A program made the translations under genes and the position numbers. Source: Solanum dulcamara (taxonomy: Eukaryota > Streptophyta > Magnoliopsida > Solanales > Solanaceae). From it: a DNA stretch of 64,000 nucleotides. This document shows, piece after piece, positions 46,251-58,434 of this stretch. The stretch's first letter is position 1, and the number at the start of each line of letters is the position of its first letter. The stretch spans positions 40,169,286 through 40,233,285 of the forward strand of contig NC_077245.1 in NCBI RefSeq assembly GCF_947179165.1. Direction: 5' to 3'. A model generated the notes under the pieces. It searched no databases, was not told where the DNA came from, and was given only the letters and a program-made list of their open reading frames with translations.

Positions 46251-47459
46251 AGAATTATCAACCAACTGAGCATTATAGAGAGTGCTTCCAAATAGAATGC
46301 CATCAATATATCATTCTCACCCAAACTATATACAACCATAATCGTTGTGAAGTCTACAGGAATCAAAAACCAAGCGATATTGGACTGACTGGAGAATAGG
46401 GCAATATGAAGGTAGGGTCACAAGCTGAGTTACTATCAAACTAAAGCTCAGACTATTAGACTCAAGTTTTCTATATCAGTCTATCGGGAGCTAACCATCC
46501 AAAATGACATCGGAGAAGTTCTAAGGCCCAATGGCACCAAAATTGCGCAAGTCTATAGAAATTACTACTCTAAGCCTAAACTAAGTCCCAACATGATTCC
46601 AAAAATATATACACAGGAAAATAATAAAAAACAAGACGCGGATGAACGATAATAGCAGGAATCATGCTTAAATGGTCCAACAGTGTTACACCCTAGAAAA
46701 TATTTGTCTTACTATGGCTATAGATGGCTTAACCGTGAGCTGAGGTGGAGCCCACATAATGGATTTTTTATAAAAAGGACATATGATAATTTATATGGAT
46801 AATATATGTGAATTTAAACACAACTCAAGGAGGACCCTTGAGCCAAATCCAAGTGTAAGCCCTCCAAAAAGATGTTTCTAAGTTACGTTTTAGGGCAATC
46901 TAACTTGGGGAGACCATAACGCCATAATGGTTCGGGAATTTGGGAAACCTTACAAAATAAAAGTTGTATATAATTGGATTATCTTTCCAACCATAGTTTG
47001 TGGAAATTTATTCTATATCGAAATCAAGAGATATGATTGTTTTACTGAACAAAGGTGTTGGCTGCAAATTTTTAATTCCGAATTTTAAAATGGCTCGACT
47101 TGTTTGCAAATTTCCATTAGTATAGAAATATTAGTCAAGATTAGGGATTCATTAACTATGCTTGGATAATTAAGTGGGAATTTGGGATTAATTAAGATAA
47201 ATTAAGCTAATAGTGGGATGAAAAGGGGCCCCATTGCCACATGGCCAATTTTGATTTGCCTGTGTGTTAGTAGGGGACAAGTAGACTTATTAGGCAGCCA
47301 TTTCTTCTCCTTGTGGATTAAAAATCTATAGCATATGTCTTATTATTGACCAAAAGATCAGCCAAAAATAATTTCCAACTCTAGAAGATTCAAGAAAGAG
47401 AGAAAAGCTCTCATCTTCTCCAAATTTCCTAAGCTTTTGAGAGAGAAAGAGGCTCAACC

Positions 47460-47645
47460 ATGGCTGATCATGGAGAAGATCCAAGCTTGGTAATTATTCA
47501 AGGTCATGGAAGCAAGGATGGAGTCCTTAGGGCAGCAAAAAATCCTAATATTTCATCCCTCAAATTTCAGCAAGTTAAGGAGCCAACTTGTCAAGGTAAG
47601 AGTGGATCATTTTCTATACGTTTTTGGGTGAGTTTGGACGTTTAG
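47460..47645 (+). CDS. Short LTR ORF, 61 codons, E3 5' LTR
   Basis: Starts in a good plant context (AACCATGGCT) about 120 bp after a TATA-less AT-rich stretch and reads MADHGEDPSLVIIQGHGSKD, then a Lys/Gln-rich middle and QVKEPTCQGKSGS before the stop. A near-identical ORF is at 54918 in the 3' LTR. A splice-donor-like AGGTAAG cuts it after the codon for Gln at about 47595, so in a spliced transcript only the first about 45 codons would be used. No family recognised; it may be the start of a fused leader peptide or mere chance. Confidence 0.35.
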   Translation: MADHGEDPSLVIIQGHGSKDGVLRAAKNPNISSLKFQQVKEPTCQGKSGSFSIRFWVSLDV

Positions 47646-50024
47646 TGAGTCTATAAATGTATGAAATCATATGTGTTGATGTTGAAGTGTTGGTGAAATA
47701 TTGGGGGCTGTTTTGGTATGAAAATGATAAATTAAGTTTATTTAGTATTTGATTGTTATGGATATGAAGTAAGTAATGAGAATAAAGGAAAGTAAATGGT
47801 TAAAGTTGAGGTTGAATTTGTTGTGGGCTTTTTTGGATGTGTTATTGTTCTTGTTGATTAGAGGGATAAGGAGTTAAAATTTGTATTGTGTTGATTGAAA
47901 CTAATGGGCTGCCTTAATCCAAAAATGATGGAATTAGTTATAACTATTGTTGATGTTATTGTTGTGGTTGATTATATAACGGAGATGGAAGAATTTGATA
48001 TTTTGAGTTGGAGTAGTAATTATTTGTGGGCTGTTGTAGGAGTTAAATGATGTTAATGTACTTTTCTTGCACATAAGAAGGTGATGTTTTTAACATGTGG
48101 TTGCTGCTATGGCTCAAAAAAATTGGAAGAAAAGTTAATATGACATAAGGTGTAAAATCGTATGTAGTCGCCTTGGTGTATTCACAAGTCGTCGCAAGGT
48201 TTTGAGTCTCCTTATGTTGTTAATTAGGGGCTGTTTTAACATGTTATTGTTGTTCTTGTTGAGCTTAGAAGATTAATGATAATTAAGGTTTTATATTGCA
48301 TTATATGTTGGTTGGGCTGTTTTAGGATTATTTCGATAAAACGTCAAGACTATGGATCATTAAGGATAATTGGAAGATGTAGTAGTTGTATGTAGATTTG
48401 AATTGTTGTTGAGTGTTATGAATGTGGACTGCCTTAAATTACCAATCATGCTATAATGAAGATATTAACTTGTGTTAAATGAAATTGGAAGCAAAAAATT
48501 CCCATGATTAGTATTAGTATTAAAATGGACAGATTTGGAGTTGTTTGAATTAGATTGGGTTGATTGTCGTGTTGCTATTATTGTCATGAATTATATGTTA
48601 AAAGTGAAGGGATTGTATATGTTAATGTTTGGAAAATATTGGGGTTGTTCTAAACTAAAAATAATGGATGAACATCGATTAATGTGGTGGTTGTTATTGT
48701 TGCTTATTACAAAATGAAAATGAAAGCATACGACATGTCAAGTTGAAGTTGTAATTCATTTAAGGGTGGCTTATATTGTGTAGTTGCTTGTGTTAAATTG
48801 AAGTTATTATTATGCATTGTATGGTTGATTGTTGGGTTGTTATAGATCATTTTAATAAGGTGTGATGGCTGCAACTTATTAGAAGTAATTTGATGGCATC
48901 ATAGTCGGTATGTTGGTAATAAACGGAAGTTAAATATTATGTGGGTTGTTTAGACTATTTTTGAATATCGTATTGGATTGCCTTGATATGGAATTTGAAT
49001 GTGTGATTATTGATGTTTCTTGGTGATTGTATGGCTGATTTGGGAAGTGGGGAAAGTGAGCAGTATAAGGGAGTTGTTGCCCAGAATTTTGTGTTTTGCA
49101 AACTCGTTTTTGGATGGGACTGTTGTTAGTAATTTTAGCATAACTCCTTGTGTAAAGCTCCATTTTGAGTGATTAAAATGTTCTGGAAAGCTATGTCATA
49201 GATCTAAAACATTCCTTTAGGCTCTAAAACCCAGTTTTGCTTTTATATACTTTAAAAATTGTGATAAAGTTTAGGGGAGGTGCTGTCCAAATTTTCAGAA
49301 ATAACCTACTAACGACGAAGTACGATGTATGCCTTTCCATAGCCTAATCATAGTTCTTAACGTATTAATATAGGTTGAGATCCTATGGGGCAGCATATAC
49401 ATATTGTGTGCAGATAAATGCTAAAGGTATGTAAAGCCTATCCCTTCTTTGTTTTGGCATGATCCATATAAAATCAACGGATGACGAATGTATAAATTCT
49501 AAAGAAGCTCCTATTCTTAGAGATACTAGGATGGCTAATGTTCTTAATTCCTAGAAATTATATCATTATGTTTTGATACATGTGTATGATTTCAGCCATC
49601 CTATTTTGGTATAATTCATATTTTGATATAATTCATGCTTGGCATAATTCATAATGGCAATCGAAGGTTAGTTGAAATAATTTATCTTTCACCAAATCTC
49701 GGGCCGAGTATGTATTCATGCACAGTTGCATTGCTTTGTTCACTGAGTCCCTCACTAGAGGGTCGAGTATGGTATATATATATATATGATGATATGATAT
49801 GATGACATGATGATGTGATGATGACACTGAGCCCCATGATGGGCCAAATATGATACATGTATATGACAGATTCACCGAGTCTATAATGGGCCAGATATGA
49901 TATATGATATAATCATGCATGATTTTATTTCATAAGGCACAAGTACAGTGATTTCTTGATTATTATACTTGTCTCCTTAATCTCTACTTTAGGTGTGACT
50001 TCCTTTATGGTATTTTATGCTTTA

Positions 50025-50646
50025 TTTACTCAGTACATATGTCGTACTGACCCTCTTTCTTCAGAAAGGCTGCATTTCATGCCCACAGGTACAAATATTA
50101 ATTTTGGGGATCCGCTAGCTTAAGATTTCCACTCAGCTATTTTGGAAGCGCTCCATTATCCCAGAGCTTAGAATTTTGGTATAGATATTTTGATGTATAT
50201 ATTTATTTATCCATGGGTATGGCGGGGCCCTGTCCTATCATATGTCACTGTTGATATTCTTAGAGGTCTGTAGACATATATATGGGTAGTATATAGATGT
50301 TATCGAACTGTACTAGTATGACTTATATTTTAGGAATGTTCCTATTCATAGTGGCAGCCTTGTCGACTTGCGTATATACATGTATATTTTGGAATGTGAT
50401 TTGTAGTGGCAGCCTTTTCGGGTTACATACTATGTTATCTTTTGATGATGGTGACTTCCCAGGAGATATGTGGTTTTCATATATATATATATATATATAT
50501 GTATCTATGTATGACAGTTTTGAGGCGATGTTCTGCCCGTATAAGTCCCCTATCAAGTTTAGTTGCTGATTGATTATAGATGACAAGTGTATGTACGAGT
50601 GTCTAGTTCAGGCACTAGTCATGGCCCACGGGGCTGGGTCTTAACA
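50025..50646 (+). promoter_or_regulatory. Conserved structured 3' module, E3 5' LTR
   Basis: TACTCAGTACATATGTCGTA is followed by the pyrimidine/purine hairpin around 50050-50072, GGATCCGC, CCACTCAGC, GCGCTCCATT, TATGGCGGGGCCCTGTCC and CTTAGAGGTCTGTAGACAT. Same order as in E1 and E2. Confidence 0.5.
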
Positions 50647-50650
50647 GAAG

Positions 50651-50662
50651 TGATATCAGAGT
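50651..50662 (+). other. E3 primer binding site, two changes
   Basis: TGATATCAGAGT differs from TGGTATCAGAGC at two positions, both explicable as transitions. Four bases after the LTR end. Confidence 0.8.
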
Positions 50663-53600
50663 AGTTCATCCTCAGAGTGTCTACAGACTGTGTCTAGTAG
50701 AGTCTTGATTATCGGTGTGTTGTGCACCACATCTATAAATAGGAGGCTATAGTACATTTAGGATGTTTCCTTTCCTTCATATCTAAGATCGTACGATAGA
50801 GCCCAATCATAGGACATAAAACTCATTTTCTAACCTTTGGTTTCAGCTGAAGGATGTCATCGATAGAAGAAAGCGACTGATGATATTGGAAGCTACATAG
50901 TATACAGGTAAGTAATGATACGAAAGAGGCATACTGGATAAGGTAAGAATATTGAAATATGATTGAAATGTAAAGTTAAAAATTTAAAGGACAAGTAGAC
51001 AGGAAAGTGTAACAGGTGTCGTTCGAGTTGGACATACGAGGTAAGTCCATTATTTTATATTGTTGTTGCTATTGGTTACCCTGTGTGGCTGTGATATGCT
51101 ATAATATAAATATATATGTTGTCCCTGTAAGGCATTGTTGGTATTTTCTGTGTGCAGGTTTTGAGATAGTAAGAAATACAGAGGAAACTCTGCCCAAATT
51201 TTCCTAGAAATAAAAAATATAAAGAGAAAGTGGGATATAAGTACATAATATATCTTGGAATGTGATACCGATAGGGTACATTTATTATGTTGGACTAAAG
51301 CTTTAAGAGATACCGTCCATGTTATCCGTGAGGGGCATCATTCTTACTTGGAAAATGATATTTCAAAAGCCTATATGAGCCGCAAAGTTTAGAATTCATT
51401 TGAACGGACCAAGATACGTCCCAACCACAAATTTCAACCTTATGTTGAAGGGCAAAAACATCTGATAATTAAGTTTCACTTTTACTGAAAATACAAAGCA
51501 TGCAGCAAGAAATTGATGAATTAGATAATTCTATCATGACTCAGGAATAAACGTAGAGGTAAACCATGTAAATCAAGTACTAAGAAGTCTCATGGTGCTT
51601 ATCGGATTCTAGTTTCCTTCAGGTGCTGGTTGGAGAATGTCTTATGATAACATTTTATTAGTTCTTAACCAACTAATTGGAGATGGAACTTGTGAATGGA
51701 AAACATAAACCGGTGGTCTATTCAGGATCATGTATTTTATATGTTGATGATGCAATTCTAGGATAATTCGGAAAAGCTTGTGATACTAAGGGATGATTTA
51801 GAAAAAGGTTAAGTCCGCTTACTCCACCGAATATAATCAACCCATAGTAAGAACCATGAATAAGGTTAAAAAGTATTACACTATGAGATTGAATAAGGAC
51901 ATGATATAATGCGAATATAATGAGAATCGTTATGAAAATGAGTAAAGTCTAGTGGAGAAGTGACTAAATGATATGATGTGATTTGTGGGAAATAGAAAAG
52001 ACAATAGAGAACGAATAAGAAAGACTTACAAAGATTTATAGGAAAAGTTCAGAATAAAAAGGCAAGTGGTAATGAAAGCGAAGGTGAGCAATAAGACAGA
52101 ATGAATACCAGAAATGACTGGTATGATAAGAACAAATAGAGGTGAATAGAATATGTTTTGAAAACGAGAAAGGGGGTTATATAAAAATAGTATTTTCCAA
52201 AGGATATAGGAGTAACATTCCTCGTGCACAAAAAAAATGGACATAGACTAGAGAAATGAAAGAAATACTAAAGGAAGCACTCAAGATAGACGTAATTAAT
52301 TAAGTATGAGTATGGGACAAAAAGGGAGATAAATAGCTACGAACTGAAAGCGTAGTATGATAAAAAGGTGATAAGAAAAGACCACTATTAAACTGAATTT
52401 GATATGATTTTGAGTAAGATTAGAAGTTAGCATTGGATACACGACAAGGGCGAAAGCACATGAAGGATAAATGAGTATTGTATATATATGACTTTACCTT
52501 TAAAAAATAGTGAGATTATTAAAGGACAAAGATTTTAGATTTACGAAATAACTGATGCATTGTGAACCTATTAGAGTAACAAGTGATATCAATTGGAATA
52601 AAGATAGTGTTATAAGAAAGCTTGAAACACTTATCACTAGAATATAAATGCTACCAAAAGGAGAATTTGCAACGATTATAAGCACTAGCTACTTATGGAT
52701 TGGAATGAATGGAATGTGGTTTTAGATAAATTGCTACGTTAATTATATTACTCGAGTACCAACCATCAGACAAGATATACATCGGGAGTTCTCATCACCT
52801 CGTGATTGTGTTAAGGTTTCATACATGGTTAATCTAAACTATTGGTGAATTAAAGAAAGACATGCATATGGTGTAGTGTACCAAATATATTAGAAAAGAA
52901 TCATATGAATTTGAAATAGAAGCATAGCATAGAATATAAACAGATAATCTTGTGGGTACACCCTAAAGGGAGGAAGCAAATGAGAAAAATACAAATGAAA
53001 GATGAAATCAACCGACACTACAACACATTAATGTGAACACTTAAACTTCAAGTGAGATCCCATGCTGGAATGAGTTATCAAGATCTAAAAGCCAGCAATA
53101 AGTGGATAGAAGCCAAAATGATATCTAAGACAGTGCTGAGAATAATTGGTAAAGACCTTGAATAGTATGACATCAAAGGATAGGTGCATATAAAAAGGGA
53201 TTAATACGACAAGAGATTAGTAATGAGTAACTTAAAGATATTGTAATGGATAGCAAGGCTATACTGGATTAGAGGTTAAGATGTTGGCAACAGAGTTATT
53301 TTCTAATAATATTGTGACATACAAGTAACAAAGGAGAAAGGATAGGAAATCTCTCCTATGGTAGAATATGAGAAAATTTAATGGTAAGTAAAAGAAGGAA
53401 AATAACTATGACAAAATAGACAGCAAGTGAGTGTTAGTACAATAAGAAATGTAGAGCTGAATAAGCCAAGAGAAGAAAAGACTATGATTAGAATTGAATG
53501 CACTTTGAACCAATTCTACAAGAATGGTTATGCAACCTACGAGCATTGGTATGCTAAGTATGAGATCAAGTGATTACTTAATAAAAATAATAAGAATTCA

Positions 53601-54130
53601 GCAACAACAATATGGTTGCAATACTTTGGATATATCAAAGAAAAGTATAAGATGGTTTGAGACAAAACTATAAGAATATTGGAGTACAAAAATATTAGCC
53701 CCTGTGAAATTTTGTTTTACTCGTAGAACCTGGAATGTGTTATAATGAACCTTGATTAGAATTGAATGCACTTTGAACCAATTCTACAAGAATGGTTATG
53801 CAACCTACGAGCATTGGTATGCTAAGGATGAGATCAAGTGATTACTTATTAAAAATAATAAGAATTCAGCAACAACAATATGGTTGCAATACTTTGGATA
53901 TATCAAAGAAAAGTATAAGATGGTTTGAGACAAAACTATAAGAATATTGGAGTACAAAAATGTTAGCCCCTGTGAAATTTTGTTTTACTCGTAGAACCTG
54001 GAATGTGTTATAATGAACTAAAGTTAATAGACAAATGGAGGAGGTATGTGAAGGGCATAATTAACAATGAGAACACTTGAGAAAGTATTGGGAATTTAGA
54101 ATCAATTTAACATTCGTGGACGAATGTTCC
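50663..54130 (+). other. E3 non-coding internal domain, shared with E2
   Basis: About 3.5 kb of AT-rich sequence with no retroelement domain and only short frames. Homologous in order to 24923-27390 of E2 over about 51040-53720. It has no equivalent of the E2 149-codon frame, nor a clear Pol C-terminal tail. A 268-bp tandem duplication lies near the 3' end. Confidence 0.6.
53485..54018 (+). repeat. 268-bp direct tandem duplication in E3 interior
   Basis: Copies 53485-53752 and 53753-54018 are nearly identical (by eye only a few differences, e.g. CTAAGTATGAG vs CTAAGGATGAG), much closer than the two E3 LTRs are, so the duplication is likely recent relative to insertion. Confidence 0.93.
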
Positions 54131-54144
54131 AAAGAGGGGAAGGA
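54131..54144 (+). other. E3 polypurine tract
   Basis: AAAGAGGGGAAGGA directly precedes TGTTACACC; CATTCGTGGACGAATG lies just upstream, the same inverted repeat as in E1. Confidence 0.85.
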
Positions 54145-54917
54145 TGTTACACCCCAGAAAATTTTTGTCTTACTATGGCTATAGATGGCTTAACCGTGAG
54201 CTGAGGTGGAGCCCACATAATGGAATTTTTATAAAAAGGACATATGATAATTTATACGGATAATATATGTGAAGTTAAACACAATTCAAGGAGGACCCTT
54301 GGGCCAAATCCAAGGTAAGCCCTCAAAAGGATGTTTCTAAGTTACGTTTTTGGGCAATCTGACTTGGGAAGACCATAACATCATAATGGTTCGAGAATTT
54401 GGGAAACCTTATAAAATAAAAGTTGTAGATAATTGGATTATATTTCCAACCATAGGTTTTGGGAATTTATTTGATATCGGGATCAAGAGATATGATTGTT
54501 TTACTGAACAAAGATACTAGCTGCGAATTTTTAATTCCGAATTTTAAAATGGCTCGATCTCTTTGCAAATTTCCATCAGTATAGAAATATTAATCGAGAT
54601 TAGGGATTAATTAATTATGGTTGAATAATTAAGTGGGAATTTGAGATTAATTAAGATAAATTAAGCGAATAGTGGATGAAAATTGGCCCCATTGCCACAT
54701 GGCCAATTTTGATTGGCCTATGTGTTAGTAGGGGACAAATAGGCTTATTGGGCAGCCACTTGGTCTCCTTGTGGATTAAAAATCAGCAGTATCTGTCTTC
54801 TTATTGACCAAAATATCAGCCAAAAATAATTTCCAACTCTAGAAGATTCAAGAAAGAGAGAGAAGCTCTCATCTTCTCTAAATTTCCTAAGCTTTTGAGA
54901 GAGAAAGAGGCTCGACC

Positions 54918-55103
54918 ATGGATGATCATGGAGAAGCTACAAGCTTGGCAATTATTCAAGGTCATGGCAGCAAGGATGGAGTCCTTAGGGCAGCAAAAAA
55001 GCCTAACATTTCATCCCTCAAATTTCAGCAAGTTAAGGAGCCAACTTGTCAAGGTAAGAGTGGATCATTTTCTATACGTTTTTGGGTGAGTTTGGATGTT
55101 TAG
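54918..55103 (+). CDS. Short LTR ORF, 61 codons, E3 3' LTR
   Basis: Reads MDDHGEATSLAIIQGHGSKD and is otherwise the same as the 47460 ORF apart from a few substitutions; no frame-breaking change separates the copies, and the stop is at the same place. The splice-donor-like GT is at 55054. Function unknown. Confidence 0.35.
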   Translation: MDDHGEATSLAIIQGHGSKDGVLRAAKKPNISSLKFQQVKEPTCQGKSGSFSIRFWVSLDV

Positions 55104-57338
55104 TGAGTCTATAAATGTATGAAATCATATGTGTTGATGCTGAAGTGTTGGTGAAATATTGGAGGCTGTTTTGGTATGAAAATGATAAATTAAGTTTATT
55201 TAGTATTTGATTGTTATGGATATGAAGTAAGTAATGAGAATAAAGGAAAGTAAATGGTTAAAGCTGAGGTTGAATTTGTTGTGGGCTTTTTTGGATGTGT
55301 TATTGTTCTTGTTGATTAGAGGGATAAGGAGTTAAAATTTGTATTATGTTGATTGAAACTAATGGGCTGCCTTAATCCAAATATGATGGAATTAGTTATA
55401 ACTATTGTTGATGTTATTGTTGTGGTTGATTATATAACGGAGATGGAAGAATTTCATATTTTGAGTTGGAGTAGTAATTGGTTGTGGGCTGTTGTAGGAG
55501 TTAAAAGATACTAATGTACTTTCCTTGCACATAAGAAGGTGATGTTGTTAACATGTGGCTGCTGCTATGGCTCACAAAAATTAGAAGAAAAGTTAATATG
55601 ACATAAGGTTTAAAATCTTATGTAGTCTCCTTGGTGTGTTCACAAGTCGTCGCAAGGTTTTGAGTCTCCTTATGTTGTTAATTAGGGGCTATTTTGACAT
55701 GTTATTATTTTTCTTGTTGAGCTTGGAAGATTAACGATAATTAAGGTTTTATGTTGCATTATATGTTGGTTGGGCTATTTTAGGATTATTTCGATAAAAT
55801 ATCAAGACTATGGATCATTAAGGATAATTGGAAGATGTAGTAGTTGTATGTAGATTAGAATTATTGTTGAGTGTTATGAATGTGGGCTGCCTTAAATTAC
55901 CAATAATGCTATAATGAAGATATTAACTTATGTTAAATGAAACTGGAAGCAAGAAAACCCCATGATTAGTGTTGGTATTAAAATGGACAGATTTGGAGTT
56001 GTTTGAATTAGATTGGGTTGATTGTCGTATTGCTATTATTGTCATGAATTATGTGTAAAAAGTGAAGGAATTGTATATATTAATGTTTGGGACATATTGG
56101 GGCTGTTTTAAACTAAAAATAATGGATGAACATCGATTAATGTGGTGGTTGTTATTGTTGCTTATTACAGAATGAAAATGAAAGCATAAGACATGTCAAG
56201 TTGAAGTTGTAATTCATTTAAGGGAGGCTTATAGTGTGTGGTTGCTTGTGTTAAATTAAAGTTATGATTATGCATTGTATGGTTGATTGTTGGGCTGTTA
56301 TAGATCATTTTAATAAGGTGTGATGGCTGCAACTTATTAGAAGTAATTTGATGGCATCGTAGTCGGTATGTTGGTAATAAATGGAAGTTAAATGTTATGT
56401 GGGTTGTTTGGATTATTTTTGAATATCGTCTTGGATTGCCTTGATATGGAATTTTAATGTGTGATTATTGATGTTTCTTGGTGATTGTATGGCTGATTTT
56501 GGGTAGTGGGGAAAGTGACCAGTATAAGGGAGTTGCTGCCCAGAATTTTGTGTTTTGCAAACCCATTTTTGGATGGGACTGCTGTTAGTAATTTTAGCAT
56601 AACTCCTTGTGTAAAGCTCCGTTTTGAATGATTAATGATGTTCTGGAAAGCTATTTCATAGATATAAAACTTTAATTTAGGCTCTAAAACCCGCTTTTGC
56701 TTTTATATACTCTAAAAATGGTGATGAAGTTCAGGGGAGGTGCTGTCTAAATTTTCAGAAATAACCTACTAACGACGAAGTACGATGTATGCCTTTCCAT
56801 AGCCTAATCATAGTTCTTAAAGTATTAATATAGGTTGAGATCCTATGGGGCAGCATATACATGTTGTGTGCAGATAAATGCTAAAGGTATGTAAAGCCTA
56901 TCCCTTCTTTCTTTTGGCATGATCCATATGAAATCAACGGACGACGAATGTATAAATTCCAAAGAAGCTCTTATTCTTATAGACACTAAGATGGCTAATG
57001 TTCTTAATTCCTAGAAATTATATCATTATGTTTTGATACATGTGTATGATTACAGCCGTCCTATTTTGGTATAATTCATATTTTGATATAATTTATGCTT
57101 GGCATAATTCATAATGGCAATCGAAGGTTAGTTGAAATAACTATTGTATTGATTTTTAAATGATGGTTCATTTTAATTATTCTTTTGAGTCCCAAATGAT
57201 GATTTAAATGCATACGGTTTCTCACTACTCTTCTCGTGCATGCCTTAATGTATCTTTCACCGAGTCTCAGGCCGAATATGTATTCGTGCACAGTTGCATT
57301 GCTTTGTTCACCGAGTCCCTCACTAGAGAGTCGAGTAT

Positions 57339-57340
<2 letters not shown>

Positions 57341-57385
<45 letters not shown>
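57341..57385. repeat. (TA)n microsatellite, about 22 units
   Basis: Uninterrupted TA dinucleotides; the 5' LTR has only about 8 at the same place near 49773. Expanded after insertion. Confidence 0.95.
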
Positions 57386-57388
<3 letters not shown>

Positions 57389-57560
57389 ATGATATGATGA
57401 CATGATGATGTGATGATGGCACTGAGCCCCATGATGGGCCGAATATGATACATGTATATGACAGATTCACTGAGTCCATAATAGGCCGGATATGATATAT
57501 GATCTAATCGTGCATGAATTTATTTCATAAGGCACAGGTACAGTGATTTCTTGATTATTA

Positions 57561-57916
57561 TACTTGTCTCCCGAATATCGACTTCAGGTGTGACTTCATT
57601 TATGGTATTTTATGCTTTATTTACTCAGTACATATGTCGTACTGACCCCCTTTCTTCGTGGGGGCTGCATTTCATGCCCACAGGTACAAATATTAATTTT
57701 GGGATCCGCCAGCTTAGGATTTCCACTCAGCTATTTTATACTTGTCTCCCGAATATCGACTTCATGTGTGACTTCCTTTATGGTATTTTATGCTTTATTT
57801 ACTCAGTACATATGTCGTACTGACCCCCTTTCTTCGTGAGGGCTGCATTTCATGCCCACAGGTACAAATATTAATTTTGGGATCCGCCAGCTTAGGATTT
57901 CCACTTAGCTATTTTG
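57561..57916 (+). repeat. 178-bp tandem duplication in E3 3' LTR
   Basis: Both copies start TACTTGTCTCCCGAATATCG (57561 and 57739) and contain the start of the conserved 3' module, including the CAGTACATATGTCGTACTG hairpin. The 5' LTR has a single copy. Confidence 0.93.
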
Positions 57917-58434
57917 GAAGTGCTCCATTGTCCCGGAGCCTAGAATTTCGGTATAAATATTTTGATGTATATATTTATTTATCCTTGGGTACGGCGGGGC
58001 CCTGTCCCATCATATGTAATTGTTGATATTGTTAAAGGTCTGTAGACATATATGTGGGTAGTATATAGATGTTATCGAACTGTACTAGTATGACTTATAT
58101 TTTGGGAACGTTCCTATTCATAGTGGCAGCCTTGTCGGCTTGCATCTATACATGTATATTTTAGAATGTGATGTGTAGTGGCAGCCTTGTCGGCTTACGT
58201 ACTATATTATCTTTTGACGATTGTGACTTCCCAGGAGACATGTGGTTTTCATATATATATATATATATACATATATATGTGTGTGTGTATGTATGACAGT
58301 TTTGAGGCGATGTTCTACCCGTATAAGTCCCCTATCAAGTTTAGTTGTTGATTGATTATAGATGACAAGTGTATGTATAGAGCGTCCAGTTCGGACACTA
58401 GTCACGGCCCACGGGGTTGGGTCGTGACAAATAG

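Larger units (their letters stand above)
46684..50646 (+). repeat. E3 5' LTR, 3963 bp
   Basis: Begins TGTTACACCC, ends CTTAACA. Lacks about 105 bp present in the 3' copy (57141-57245) and has a single copy of the segment duplicated there. Contains a short ORF (47460), a splice-donor-like AGGTAAG (47595-47600), a short TA run near 49773 and the conserved 3' module from about 50025 to the end. The 47700-49300 stretch is AT-rich with many TGTTGTTAT-like words and no supported gene. Confidence 0.94.
46684..58429 (+). mobile_element. E3: non-autonomous LTR retrotransposon with about 4-kb LTRs
   Basis: LTRs 46684-50646 (3963 bp) and 54145-58429 (4285 bp), TGTTACACC to GTGACA or TTAACA. Flanks AACAG (46679-46683) and AATAG (58430-58434) are a target duplication with one transition. 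The 3.5-kb interior lacks pol domains and resembles the E2 interior. LTRs make up about 70 percent of the element. It needs enzymes in trans; E1-type elements share its polypurine tract and primer specificity. Confidence 0.93.
54145..58429 (+). repeat. E3 3' LTR, 4285 bp
   Basis: TGTTACACC to GTCGTGACA. Longer than the 5' LTR because of a 178-bp tandem duplication (57561-57916), a TA expansion (57341-57385) and retention of a 105-bp block lost in the 5' copy. Confidence 0.95.

Noticed and set aside
57109..57453. 114-codon minus-strand frame with a long Ile/Tyr run
   Set aside because: It is a read-through of the TA microsatellite.
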